Assembly (NCBI GenBank): GCA_044869805.1
Contig: JBIOXV010000073.1
Span: 21,188 to 85,187, forward strand
DNA: 64,000 bases
Reading direction: 5' to 3'
Source: CAWDVR01 sp044869805
GTDB taxonomy: Bacteria; Acidobacteriota; Thermoanaerobaculia; Multivoradales; SZUA-115
Part shown: piece after piece, positions 1 to 8,368 of the stretch
Layout: the number at the start of each line of letters is the position of its first letter
Numbering within the stretch: position 1 is the stretch's first letter
Program-made: the position numbers and the translations under genes
The notes under the pieces: model-generated
The model's database searches: none
What the model saw: only the letters and a program-made list of their open reading frames with translations
Told to the model about the DNA's origin: nothing

Positions 1-124
1 CCAGAGAGCGGGCCAGAGTGCGGCGAAGTCACTCCACTAGAATACCGTCCGCCATGCAGCGTGCGCTCCTGGGCAGGCTCCGCGGCGCGGTGCCGCGCCT
101 TGCCAAGCATCGCGGCGCGCTGCG

Positions 125-934
125 ATGACCCGCTGGGCCCGGCTCGCCCGCTACCTCTCCCACGCCTACGTCGACCTGCGGATCTTCCTCGCCGGCAAGG
201 CGGACCCGGAGCTGCCGCCGCTGCGCAAGTCCTTCGTGGGCGCCGGGGACTTCCGGGCCACCGGCCGTCACCTGGCCGAGCTGGTGGCGCGCCTCGGCGA
301 CCTCGAGCCCGGCCACCGCGTGCTGGACATCGGGTGCGGCATCGGCCGCGTGGCGCTGGCCTTGACCCGCCACCTCGGGCCGGGCGGCTCCTACGAGGGC
401 TTCGACGTGGTGCCGGCGAGCATCCGTTGGTGCCGCCGCCACATCACCGGGCGCGATCCGCGTTTCCGCTTCACCCGCGCCGCGGTCTACAACTCGGAGT
501 ACAACCGTCGCGGCGTGCCGGCCACGAGCTTCCGCTTCCCTTACCCGGACGCCGACTTCGACCTGGCCTTCGCCACCTCGGTCTTCACCCACCTCGCGGT
601 CGAGGAGACGGCCCACTACCTGAGCGAGGCCGCGCGCGTGCTCGCGCCCGGCGGCCGGCTGGTGGCGTCGTTTCTGCTGCTCGACGAGCGCTTCGCCCGG
701 GCCACGCCTGCGCCCGGCTTCGAGCTACCGGTCGTTCGCGAGCGCCATCGTCTGATGGACGCCGCCAACCCGGCCGCGGCGATCGCGCTCGAAGTGGGGC
801 TGGCGCGCGAGCTGGTGACGGCGGCCGGCCTCGAGCTCGAGGAGCCGATCCACTTCGGGAGCTGGTGCGGCGGCACCGGGTCCGAAGAGCCCGTGAGCTT
901 CCAGGACTTTGTGGTCGCCAGGAAGCCAGGCTAG
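125..934 (+). CDS. Class I SAM-dependent methyltransferase
   Basis: A 269-residue soluble protein with a Rossmann-type methyltransferase core. The SAM-binding glycine motif is VLDIGCGIGR at about residues 67-76. An acidic strand follows (GFDVV), and a motif-IV/post-IV region FDLAFATSVFTHL at about 140-155 is typical of class I enzymes acting on small molecules or lipids. The C-terminal half holds the conserved LSEAARVLAPGGRLV stretch. There is no signal peptide or membrane segment. The ATG at 125 has no strong ribosome site, so the start is moderately certain. It faces the convergent GluQRS gene and has no operon partner in the window. The substrate cannot be told from the sequence. Confidence 0.85.
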   Translation: MTRWARLARYLSHAYVDLRIFLAGKADPELPPLRKSFVGAGDFRATGRHLAELVARLGDLEPGHRVLDIGCGIGRVALALTRHLGPGGSYEGFDVVPASIRWCRRHITGRDPRFRFTRAAVYNSEYNRRGVPATSFRFPYPDADFDLAFATSVFTHLAVEETAHYLSEAARVLAPGGRLVASFLLLDERFARATPAPGFELPVVRERHRLMDAANPAAAIALEVGLARELVTAAGLELEEPIHFGSWCGGTGSEEPVSFQDFVVARKPG

Positions 935-955
935 CTCGGCTCGCTTGGCGAGCGC

Positions 956-1957
956 TCAGCCGAGCCGGTCGAGCTCCGCGGCGAGATCCGCCGGCAGCCG
1001 CCAGTCCTCGCGGCCGATTGCTTCCCAGGAAAACACGGGCACCAGGTCCCGCGCCGCGCAGGGCTCGGGTCGTTCCAGCAGGCCGAGGGAGAAGGCGAGG
1101 TAGCCGGCCAGCGCCTCGGGTTCCACCCCCGCCTCGCGCAGCGAACGCAGGGTGAGGCCGTGGTCCCGCTTTGACAGCTTCTCGCCGTGCTCGTTGACCA
1201 CCAGCGGCAGGTGCGCGTAGGCCGGCACCGCTCCTCCGAGCGCTCCGGCCAGCACCTCGGCGAGCTGGATCTGGCGCGCCGTCGAGTCGAGCAGGTCGCG
1301 GCCGCGCACCACCTCGTCGATCCCCATCGCGAGGTCGTCCACCACCACGGCGAGCTGGTAGGCGTAGAGGCCGTCGCGGCGCTTGAGCACGAAGTCTCCC
1401 ACTGTCTCGGCGACGTTCTCGCTCACCTCGCCGTAGACGAGATCGACGAAGGTCACGGGCGCGCCGTCGGCGCGAAACCGCAGTGCGGCGTCGGGCGCCG
1501 CCGAGCTCCGCAGCCGCTCGAACCAGCCCTCCGGCAGCTCGCGGGGCCGCAGCTCGGCGGGGTAGGGCGGCAGGCCCTCGCGGCCGTGAGGTGCGGTGGC
1601 CATTCCCGCGAGGTCCGCGCGCGAAAGCCTGCACGGAAAGAGGCGCTGGGCACGATGGAGCGTTTCGAGCGCCGCCTCGTAGTGCTCGCCACGCCGCGAC
1701 TGCTCGTAGGGCGCGCAGGGCCCGCCCTGGCCGCCACCTTCGTCCCACTCGAGCCCCAGCCAGGCGAGGTCGTCGCGCGCCGCGTCCGCCATACCGGGCA
1801 CGGTGCGCGGCCCGTCCAGGTCCTCGAGCCGCCAGACGAAGCTGCCGCCGCGGCTGCGCACCGAGAGCCAGGCGGCGAGCGCCGTGCGTGCGTTGCCGAC
1901 GTGCGGCAGGCCGGAAGGCGTGGGCGCGTAGCGGCCGCGGGGCCGGCGGTCGGCCAT
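956..1957 (-). CDS. gluQ: Glutamyl-Q tRNA(Asp) synthetase (GluQRS)
   Basis: Paralogue of the glutamyl-tRNA synthetase catalytic core (333 aa) lacking the anticodon-binding domain. Family members charge glutamate onto queuosine in tRNA(Asp). The class I HIGH-type motif is APTPSGLPHVGNAR at about residues 11-24, and the KMSKS-type motif is KLSKRD at about 259-264. The substrate strand DDLAMGIDEVVRGRDLL, typical of GluRS/GluQRS, is present. The zinc site found in many members (CxC...Y...C after the HIGH region) is not intact: FPCRLSRAD keeps only one cysteine and the following Tyr/Cys pair is not seen. The gene starts 6 bases after the cation transporter stop on the same strand, so the two are probably co-transcribed. 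Confidence 0.88.
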   Translation of the reverse strand: MADRRPRGRYAPTPSGLPHVGNARTALAAWLSVRSRGGSFVWRLEDLDGPRTVPGMADAARDDLAWLGLEWDEGGGQGGPCAPYEQSRRGEHYEAALETLHRAQRLFPCRLSRADLAGMATAPHGREGLPPYPAELRPRELPEGWFERLRSSAAPDAALRFRADGAPVTFVDLVYGEVSENVAETVGDFVLKRRDGLYAYQLAVVVDDLAMGIDEVVRGRDLLDSTARQIQLAEVLAGALGGAVPAYAHLPLVVNEHGEKLSKRDHGLTLRSLREAGVEPEALAGYLAFSLGLLERPEPCAARDLVPVFSWEAIGREDWRLPADLAAELDRLG

Positions 1958-1963
1958 GGCGGT

Positions 1964-2899
1964 CTACCCTTGCCGCACGGCGCCGTGGCCCAGGCGGAAC
2001 CCTGCGTGCCGGCCGCCGTCCTCCACGCCGCTCGTGCCGTGAGCCTCGGACTCGGGCTCGACGTGGATCTCCACCTGTGAGCCGGGGAGGAGCTGAAGGG
2101 CCTGGCTCTCGAGCCGGTCGCAGAGCCGGTGCGCCTCGTCGACCGTCATGGCGCCCGCCACCACCAGGTGGAACTGCACGAAGGTGGCGGGGCCGGCGCG
2201 GCGAGTCTTGAGGTCGTGGACCTCGAGCACTCCGGGAAGCGCCTCGGCGAGCAGGGCCTGGAGGGGCGCCAGTTCCTCCGGCGGCAGCGAGGCGTCCATC
2301 AGGCCGGAGAGCGAGTCCTGGACCAGCCTCGAGGCAGCCCACAGGATGTTCGCCGCCACCAGAAGAGCGAGCAGCGGGTCGAGGACCCAGTAGCCCGTGG
2401 CCCAGGCGAGGCCGATGCCCGCCACGACGCCCACCGAGGTCACGACGTCGGTCGCGAGATGGATGCCGTCGGCTTGGAGCGCCGGGGAGCGCTGCCGCCT
2501 GCCGAGCCGCACCAAGTACCAGGCCAGGGCGCCGTTCGCCGCCGCGGCGGTGAGCGACACCGCCAGCCCGCGGTCGAGGCCGGTGACCGGCTGCGGGTCG
2601 GCGAAGCGGCCCCAGGCCTCGTGCGCGATGGCGAGCGCCGCGAGCACGATCAGCACCCCCTCGAGCACCGCCGAGAAGTACTCGGCCTTGGTGTGGCCGA
2701 AGGCGTGGGTGGCGTCGGCCGGGCGCCGGGCGATGGTCACCGCGGCGAGCGCGGCGCCGGCGGCCACCACGTTGACCACCGACTCGAGGGCGTCCGAGTA
2801 GAGCGCCACCGAGCCGGTGAGCCACCAGGCCAGCCACTTGAGGCCCAGCACCGCGACGCCCACCAGCAGCGAGAGGCGCGCGGCGGCGGTGGGGGTCAT
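1964..2899 (-). CDS. Cation diffusion facilitator family transporter
   Basis: A 311-residue inner-membrane divalent metal/proton antiporter of the CDF family. About six membrane helices are visible, starting with LSLLVGVAVLGLKWLAWWLTG. Family metal-site segments are SDALESVVN in TM2, the HAFGHTKAEYF loop, and ADGIHLATD in TM5 (H and D ligands). The C-terminal cytoplasmic part (about 205-311) contains VHDLKTRRAG and FQFHLVV, as in the CDF dimerisation domain. The frame stays open further upstream, but that stretch is basic and low-complexity and the family normally begins near MTPTAAARLS, so the ATG at 2899 is chosen. Metal specificity (Zn, Mn, Fe, Co) cannot be assigned. Confidence 0.88.
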   Translation of the reverse strand: MTPTAAARLSLLVGVAVLGLKWLAWWLTGSVALYSDALESVVNVVAAGAALAAVTIARRPADATHAFGHTKAEYFSAVLEGVLIVLAALAIAHEAWGRFADPQPVTGLDRGLAVSLTAAAANGALAWYLVRLGRRQRSPALQADGIHLATDVVTSVGVVAGIGLAWATGYWVLDPLLALLVAANILWAASRLVQDSLSGLMDASLPPEELAPLQALLAEALPGVLEVHDLKTRRAGPATFVQFHLVVAGAMTVDEAHRLCDRLESQALQLLPGSQVEIHVEPESEAHGTSGVEDGGRHAGFRLGHGAVRQG

Positions 2900-3090
2900 C
2901 GACCCGAGTCTAGCGTGCGCCCCGCGGGTCCTGTCGGCCGGTAGTGCTTCATCGCAACGCGGCCCACTGCGCTCCTCCCTGCACAGCGATGTCCGGTGCT
3001 CGTGGGGCCCCTCGCCGGCCGCCACCCGCGGGCCCCTAGTTCGGGTTCCAGTCAGCAAGGACCTCGCGCGATGGAAGAGAATCAGCCGCC

Positions 3091-4047
3091 GTGACCGATT
3101 CCGTGGAGAGAAAGAACGGCGTCGACCTCGCCCGCGTAGCCGCCGTGCTCGCGGCGGCGGTCGAGCGCGCACGGGCGGTGGCGGAGGGAGCGCCCGCGGC
3201 CTACATCCCGGAGCTTGCCAACGTCGACCTCGAGCAGACCAGCGCCGCGATCACCCTGGCCGATGGCACGCGCCTCGAAGCCGGCGACGCGGCGCGCCAC
3301 CGCTTCACTCTGCAGAGCTCGGCCAAGCTGGTGCTGCTGGCCGGCCTGCTCGAGGAGCTGGGCGAAGCGCGGGTGTTCGCCAAGGTGGGTGCCGAGCCCT
3401 CGGGAGCCTCGTTCTCGTCGATCGCACGGCTCGAGATCCAGGACCCCCATCCCGCCAACCCGCTGATCAACGCCGGCGCCATCGCGCTCTGCTCGGTGAT
3501 CCCGGGTGATCTCGGGGCCAAGCTGGCATGGATCGCCGGCTGGGCCGAGCGGCTCTACGGCGAGCCGGTGGGGGTGAACACGCGGGTGCTCGACTCCGAG
3601 CGCAAGACCGGCGACCGCAACCGTTCGATCGCTTTCTTCCTCAAGGGCTCGGGCACGCTGGGCTCCGAGGTGAGCGAGGCCCTCGAAGCCTACTTCTCGC
3701 TGTGCTCGCTCGAAGCGGGCGTAGGCGCCGCTTCCCGCCTCGCCGCGGTGCTGGCCGGGGCCGGCCTCGCGCCGGGCGGCGGCAGCCGTGTGCTCTCGCC
3801 GCGCACCGCGAGCGCGGTGGTGTCGCTGATGGCGACCTGCGGCATGTACGACGAGTCCGGCTCGCACCTGCTGGCGACCGGGCTGCCGGCCAAGAGCGGG
3901 GTGTCGGGAGTGATCGTCGCCGTGGCCACCGGCCGCGCCGGCATCGCGGTGGCCTCGCCTCGCGTCAACGCGAAGGGCGGCAGCGTGCGCGGCCATCTCA
4001 TTCTGGCCGAGCTGTCGCGCGAGCTGGGCTGGCACTTCGCGCTGTAG
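3091..4047 (+). CDS. glsA: Glutaminase A
   Basis: Hydrolyses L-glutamine to glutamate and ammonia; serine-dependent family with a beta-lactamase-like fold. The 318 aa length is close to the roughly 300-310 aa norm. The nucleophile motif SxxK is seen as QSSAK (Ser76, Lys79). Other family blocks are NPLINAGAIAL (about 123-133), NRSIAFFLK, the MATCGMYDESG block near 246-256, and the C-terminal GKSGVSG-like segment (here AKSGVSG). Expected to be cytosolic. It is divergent from the transporter gene upstream, with 191 bases between them. No operon partner is evident, since the following genes look like a later insertion. Confidence 0.93.
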   Translation: MTDSVERKNGVDLARVAAVLAAAVERARAVAEGAPAAYIPELANVDLEQTSAAITLADGTRLEAGDAARHRFTLQSSAKLVLLAGLLEELGEARVFAKVGAEPSGASFSSIARLEIQDPHPANPLINAGAIALCSVIPGDLGAKLAWIAGWAERLYGEPVGVNTRVLDSERKTGDRNRSIAFFLKGSGTLGSEVSEALEAYFSLCSLEAGVGAASRLAAVLAGAGLAPGGGSRVLSPRTASAVVSLMATCGMYDESGSHLLATGLPAKSGVSGVIVAVATGRAGIAVASPRVNAKGGSVRGHLILAELSRELGWHFAL

Positions 4048-4094
4048 AGCCGAGAGCTATGTTAGATTTCCGGTGCCTGCCAAGAGACCTGAAT

Positions 4095-4343
4095 ATGTCG
4101 AACACCGCGTTGCTCGAGCAAGTCGTCTCGGAAGCGAGGAGACTCTCCACTCTCGACAAGCTCCGATTGATCGAGAGGGTCACGCCAGAGATCGAGCGCG
4201 ACCTCCTTGAGGCCGGTTCGGCTCGCCGACCGGGCCGTTCGTTGTGGGGGCTGGTTGCCGAGTTGGGATCGGCCCCCAGCGAAGAGGAGATAGCGGCCAT
4301 GCGGCGCGACGCGTGGCCGGAGTTCCCGCGCTCTGGGACCTGA
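4095..4343 (+). CDS. Putative antitoxin of a type II toxin-antitoxin pair
   Basis: An 82-residue protein that overlaps the following PIN-domain gene by one base (TGATG). A helical N-terminal half (LLEQVVSEARRLSTLDKLRLIE) and an acidic tail ending in a helix-forming EEEIAAMRRDAWPEF are typical of small antitoxins that pair with VapC toxins: the C-terminal helix usually plugs the toxin groove. There is no classical DNA-binding motif I can name. An in-frame ATG at 4059 preceded by GAGAG is an alternative start. The antitoxin assignment rests mostly on size and context. Confidence 0.72.
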   Translation: MSNTALLEQVVSEARRLSTLDKLRLIERVTPEIERDLLEAGSARRPGRSLWGLVAELGSAPSEEEIAAMRRDAWPEFPRSGT

Positions 4344-4744
4344 TGCCGCGGCTGGTCGTCGACACCCACGCTGCCCTTTGGTACCTGTTTGCGGACGACC
4401 GTCTGTCGAAGGCGGCGCGAGAGGCGATGGACGCGGCTCTCGAGGCCGGAGACTCGATCGCGCTCTCCGCGATCTCGCTGGTCGAGATAATCTACCTGGT
4501 GGACAAGGGACGAATCTCGGAGCAGGCCTGGCAGCGAGTCCGCGAGGAGATGGGTCAGGACGCGCCGAGCTTGATCTCGGTGCCGATTGACGAGCGGCTG
4601 CTCCCTCACATCCAGCAAGTCCCGCGCAGTGAAGTGCCAGACCTTCCGGACCGGCTGATCGCTGCGACCGCGCTAATGCTGGATCTGCCGTTGGTCACGC
4701 GTGACCCGGAGATCCAGTCGTCCAGCATCCGGACGATCTGGTGA
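4343..4744 (+). CDS. PIN-domain toxin (VapC-like ribonuclease)
   Basis: A 133-residue PIN-domain protein, expected to be a metal-dependent RNase inhibited by the upstream antitoxin. The acidic tetrad positions are visible: VVDTHAALWYL at the N-terminus (first Asp), SAISLVEI (Glu), and DRLIAATALMLDLPLVTRD near the C-terminus (two Asp). The DTHAALWYL variant is the form usual in the VapC subgroup whose antitoxins are short helical proteins. The ATG at 4343 shares its first base with the antitoxin stop, implying translational coupling. Confidence 0.88.
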   Translation: MPRLVVDTHAALWYLFADDRLSKAAREAMDAALEAGDSIALSAISLVEIIYLVDKGRISEQAWQRVREEMGQDAPSLISVPIDERLLPHIQQVPRSEVPDLPDRLIAATALMLDLPLVTRDPEIQSSSIRTIW

Positions 4745-4780
4745 CTGAACCACGGCCGCTTCCTGGAACTGGGAGAGCCG

Positions 4781-5629
4781 ATGCCATCAGCGACCATCAA
4801 GCTTTTTCTGCCACGGGGTGATGCAAAGAGCCTGCGAACAGCCGAGATCTCCAATTGGACTGGTAAGGCGATAGCAGCGCCCCGCACCGAGCTCGAGGAT
4901 CTACTCCAATGGGAGGAACTCGACAAAGCTGGCGTCTACATTCTTGCAGGCGCGGATCCGCAGTCGGGATCTCCTCGTGCCTACATCGGTGAGGCCGAGG
5001 TCATTCGCGACCGCCTGAAGCAGCACAAGTCGAAGGAGTTCTGGGTCTCGGCCATCGTCTTTGTCAGCAAGGACGAGAACCTCACCAAGGCGCATGTCCG
5101 CTACCTGGAGAGCAGGCTCCTTACCGAGGCCGGCCAAGTGGGGCGATTCACCTTAGAACAAAATCAGGCAGGCGGATCGAGGCTCCCGGAGTCGGATCGC
5201 GAGGACATGGAGGTTTTTCTTACTCATACTCGCCAGCTGCTGCCCGTCCTCGGGTCCGACCTGCTCATCCCCGTCGCACAGCCGTCGGCGAAACAACAAT
5301 CGGGCGGAACTCTCTTCTGTCGCATGAAGGGTGCGGAGGCGCGTGGCCACCGAACACCGGATGGGTTTGTGGTGCTTGAAGGCTCGACGCCTGTCCTGCA
5401 GGAGCGAAGATCCGCGAAGAAATGGCCATACGTCGTCGCACTTCGCAACAATTTGATCGCAGACGGCATTCTTGTCCACAGGGGCGATTTTTACCTTTTC
5501 ACACGGGACGTCGAGTTCTCCAGCCCCAGTGCCGCCGCATCAGTGATAGAGGGCGGTAGCGCGAATGGGCTCATCGAGTGGAGGACCAAGGACGGGAGGG
5601 TGCTCAAGGAGCTCGATGAACAGGCCTAG
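4781..5629 (+). CDS. GIY-YIG nuclease-fold protein with C-terminal DUF4357
   Basis: A 282-residue protein. Residues about 45-125 form a GIY-YIG nuclease fold: GVYILAG (GIY position), AYIGEAE (YIG position), the catalytic-Arg region DRLKQH and YLESRLL carrying the conserved Glu. Residues about 180-275 match the DUF4357 family: ARGHRTPDGFVVLEGS and SPSAAASVIEGGSANGLIEW. Proteins of this architecture are common in defence islands and near toxin-antitoxin genes, but their substrate is unknown. Base composition is visibly lower in GC than the flanking genes, suggesting transfer together with the toxin-antitoxin pair. Confidence 0.82.
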   Translation: MPSATIKLFLPRGDAKSLRTAEISNWTGKAIAAPRTELEDLLQWEELDKAGVYILAGADPQSGSPRAYIGEAEVIRDRLKQHKSKEFWVSAIVFVSKDENLTKAHVRYLESRLLTEAGQVGRFTLEQNQAGGSRLPESDREDMEVFLTHTRQLLPVLGSDLLIPVAQPSAKQQSGGTLFCRMKGAEARGHRTPDGFVVLEGSTPVLQERRSAKKWPYVVALRNNLIADGILVHRGDFYLFTRDVEFSSPSAAASVIEGGSANGLIEWRTKDGRVLKELDEQA

Positions 5630-5667
5630 TGAGCCGGTGGAGCAGACAGCGCTAGGCCGCCACTCAA

Positions 5668-8265
5668 TCACGGACGCCTCCGGCGACGCCAACCAAGAAT
5701 CGCCAAGGTGAACAGCACCATTAGCACCACCCCGACCCACATCCCATTCCTCTCGCGCGCGAGCCACGGCCTTCCGCCGGGCAGCGGCACCGCATCGCCG
5801 TCGCCGAGCACCACGGCGCCGGCCCAGGCCTCGGCCGGCGCGCCGGCGGCCAGCCGCTCGCGCTGCGCGGCGGTGAGCGCCGCGGCCACCGTCTCGCCGC
5901 GGGCCAGGTGGCGATAGAAGCACTCGAAGAGGGCGGCGCCGTCGTCGTCGCGCAGCGGCCAGAGGGTCGCCACCACGGTGCGGGCGCCGGCCTGGAAGAA
6001 GGCGCGGCCGAGGCTCATCACTCCCTCGCCGGAGAGCACGGCGCCCGAGCCGGTGGAGCACGAGGACAGCACCACCACGGAGCCTTCGAGATCGAGACCG
6101 GCGATTTCCCGCGCTTCCAGGCGGCCGTCCTCGGCCGGATCGCCCGGCGCCAGCAGCACGTAGGAGCGCTCGGGCTCGACGGCGTCGGCGACCGCGTGGG
6201 TGGCGAAGTGCAGCAGGCCGAAGCGGCTGGACGGTGTCGTCTTCACTAGGGCAGCCTTCACCAGCGCCTCCGAAGCCTCGTCGCCGAGCCTCGCCTCGCT
6301 GCCGCCACCGAGGTGGCGCAGCACCGCCCGCGCCTCGCGGCGCGAGAACGGCAGGGCCGGTGCCGGAGCGGGCGGGGCACCGGCCGCGACGGCAGGCTCC
6401 GCGGCGAACGAGGGATCCGCCAGCACCAGGGCGGGCAGCAGCGTCGGTCGCGGCGGGGCGCGCCGCAACCGCAGCCAGAGCGTCGCCGAGGGCGCCAGGC
6501 CGAGACGGTAGCGGGTGGCGAGCGGCCCGGCCTCGCGGCCGCCCGCGGCCTCGACCCGCAGCGCGGCGAACGGCAGCCGGTGCAGGGCATCGTCCGGGAT
6601 CAAGGTGAGCTTCTCGATTGCGGGCGGCAGGTTCGCCACGGCGGAGGCGAGGAGGTGGCGATAGAGGATGCCCGCGGCCTCTTCCTCCGCGCCATCGCGG
6701 CGGGAGAAGAGGCCGCCGAACAGGCCGGTTTCCGCGCGCACCTCGGCGCGGCCGGGCAGGCGATACAGGCGGGTCGACTCCCGGGTCGAGGCGAGCAGCC
6801 AGGAACCTCCCGCGGGCTCGCCGGCGACGTCCTGCCACGGCGCCACCTGGAACGACAGCAGGGCCTCGTCGCCGGCCAGCCCGCGACGGAGCTGCTCGAG
6901 GGTGGCGATCTCGGCAGGCTCGGCGTCGCCCTTCTCGGCCTCGAGCGTGTCCATCAGGGTGCGCGAGCGCATGCGCTCGACGACGCCGAAGCCGCGCTCC
7001 AGGGAATCGGGGAGGTCGCTCTCGAGCAGCCGGCCCGAGAGCCAGTAGAAGCCCTCGGTCCAGGTGGCGAACAGGCCGGGCTGGCTCGCCGTGCCCGCCT
7101 GCTGGTCGCGCAGGGCCTCGATCCCATCCAGGGCCGAAAGCGCATCGGCCAGCGCGCGCTCGCGAGGGCCGATCGCCCAGGAGACCCGCATCCGCGCGTT
7201 CCAGCCGCTGATCCGTGGCCACACTTGGCCCGAGCGGGCCGCCAGGGCCTGCGCTTCGTCGATCGCGGCCGCGGCCCGAGCCGGGTCCCGGGCGGCGAGC
7301 GAGCGCGCCAGAGCGGAACGGCAGTAGCTTCGGAGCCAGTCGGGACGCGCCAGCTCGAAGCAGCGCTCGAGCTGGCGCCGGCCCTCGTCGCCCGCCAGAG
7401 AGCCGGCGAGCCACAGAGCGTAGGCCTCGGTGTCGGGAGCCCCCGCCGCGTGCGCCACGGACGCCGCCTCGCCCGCCAGGCGCAGGAGCTCCGGCTTGCC
7501 GTCCGGCGCCGGCAGATCGCGCTGCTCGTCCCACCGGTAGAGCGCTCCCATCAACAGCGCAGTCGCCTCCCAGGCGCGGTTCCCTTCCGCCGCCGCGGCC
7601 TCGGCCAGGCGCCGCTGAGCTTCCCTGGCCTCGCGGTAGCGGCCCGTGCGATACGCCACGTCGGCGCGCGCGAGCTGGCACTCGCGCCGCAGGGCGGGAT
7701 CGGGGAGCAGGGCCTCGTCCAGGCCGGCGAGCGCCTCCCAGGCGCGCTCGAGGTGCTCGCCGCGGGAGATCGCCTGCTGCGCTTCCAGCATGCGTGCGTG
7801 TGCGAGGAGCGCGGGCTCGCCGCTGCGCTCGGCCGTGGCGCGCACCCGCCCGGCTTCGCGGTCCGCCTCGTCGAGCCGCCCGGCGTCGCGCAGCAGTCGG
7901 GCGAGGCCGGCCCGCGCCGCGACCTCCGCCGCGGCGTCGCTGCGTTCGGCGGCGATGTCCGCCGCCTGGCGGTAGAGCGGCTCGACGCCGGTCCGGTCCT
8001 CGCTCCACCGCAGCCGACCGAGGTACAGAGCGAACCAGGGGTTGTCCAGGCGCTGGAGCCGGAGGTCGGCCAGGCGGTGCGCGGCGCGCGGCGAAGGCGG
8101 GCGGGAGATGGCGAGGTCGTAGAAGCAGCGCGCCGGCGCCTGTCCGAACGGCGAGGCCGCGAGCTGCGCCTCGCACTTCGCGAGCCCGTCCGCCGCGGCC
8201 GCCGGGCCAGCCGCGAACGGTGCGACGAGGAGGGCGGCGAGGACCGCCGCGGTCGATGGGTGCAC
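5668..8265 (-). CDS. Secreted or membrane-anchored TPR-CHAT protein (caspase-fold peptidase domain)
   Basis: An 865-residue protein with a signal peptide (about 1-24, ending GPAAAADG), helical TPR-like repeats over about 30-430, and a CHAT domain over about 520-820. The catalytic His is in LLHFATHAV and the catalytic Cys in VVLSSCSTGSG, so the dyad is intact. GARTVVATLWPLRDD and the FYRHLARG segment are family blocks. A C-terminal membrane helix (VGVVLMVLFTLAILGW) followed by RRRRRP would anchor the protein, placing the peptidase outside the cytoplasm if the signal peptide is used. CHAT domains are caspase-like proteases. The gene is divergent from the methyltransferase at 8369 with 103 bases between them, and lies 2.2 kb from a sigma/anti-sigma pair. 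Confidence 0.85.
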   Translation of the reverse strand: MHPSTAAVLAALLVAPFAAGPAAAADGLAKCEAQLAASPFGQAPARCFYDLAISRPPSPRAAHRLADLRLQRLDNPWFALYLGRLRWSEDRTGVEPLYRQAADIAAERSDAAAEVAARAGLARLLRDAGRLDEADREAGRVRATAERSGEPALLAHARMLEAQQAISRGEHLERAWEALAGLDEALLPDPALRRECQLARADVAYRTGRYREAREAQRRLAEAAAAEGNRAWEATALLMGALYRWDEQRDLPAPDGKPELLRLAGEAASVAHAAGAPDTEAYALWLAGSLAGDEGRRQLERCFELARPDWLRSYCRSALARSLAARDPARAAAAIDEAQALAARSGQVWPRISGWNARMRVSWAIGPRERALADALSALDGIEALRDQQAGTASQPGLFATWTEGFYWLSGRLLESDLPDSLERGFGVVERMRSRTLMDTLEAEKGDAEPAEIATLEQLRRGLAGDEALLSFQVAPWQDVAGEPAGGSWLLASTRESTRLYRLPGRAEVRAETGLFGGLFSRRDGAEEEAAGILYRHLLASAVANLPPAIEKLTLIPDDALHRLPFAALRVEAAGGREAGPLATRYRLGLAPSATLWLRLRRAPPRPTLLPALVLADPSFAAEPAVAAGAPPAPAPALPFSRREARAVLRHLGGGSEARLGDEASEALVKAALVKTTPSSRFGLLHFATHAVADAVEPERSYVLLAPGDPAEDGRLEAREIAGLDLEGSVVVLSSCSTGSGAVLSGEGVMSLGRAFFQAGARTVVATLWPLRDDDGAALFECFYRHLARGETVAAALTAAQRERLAAGAPAEAWAGAVVLGDGDAVPLPGGRPWLARERNGMWVGVVLMVLFTLAILGWRRRRRP

Positions 8266-8368
8266 GGGGCGCAGCGATCATACGAGCTTGGTGCGCCGCG
8301 CGCGGTCGATTTGACCCTGACCCGCCCGGCAAGCAGAATCCGGCGCAACCCGTGCCACGGACACGCGC

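Noticed and set aside
1..124. A possible gene at the left edge
   Set aside because: Only short, compositionally biased open frames; no ribosome site or motif.
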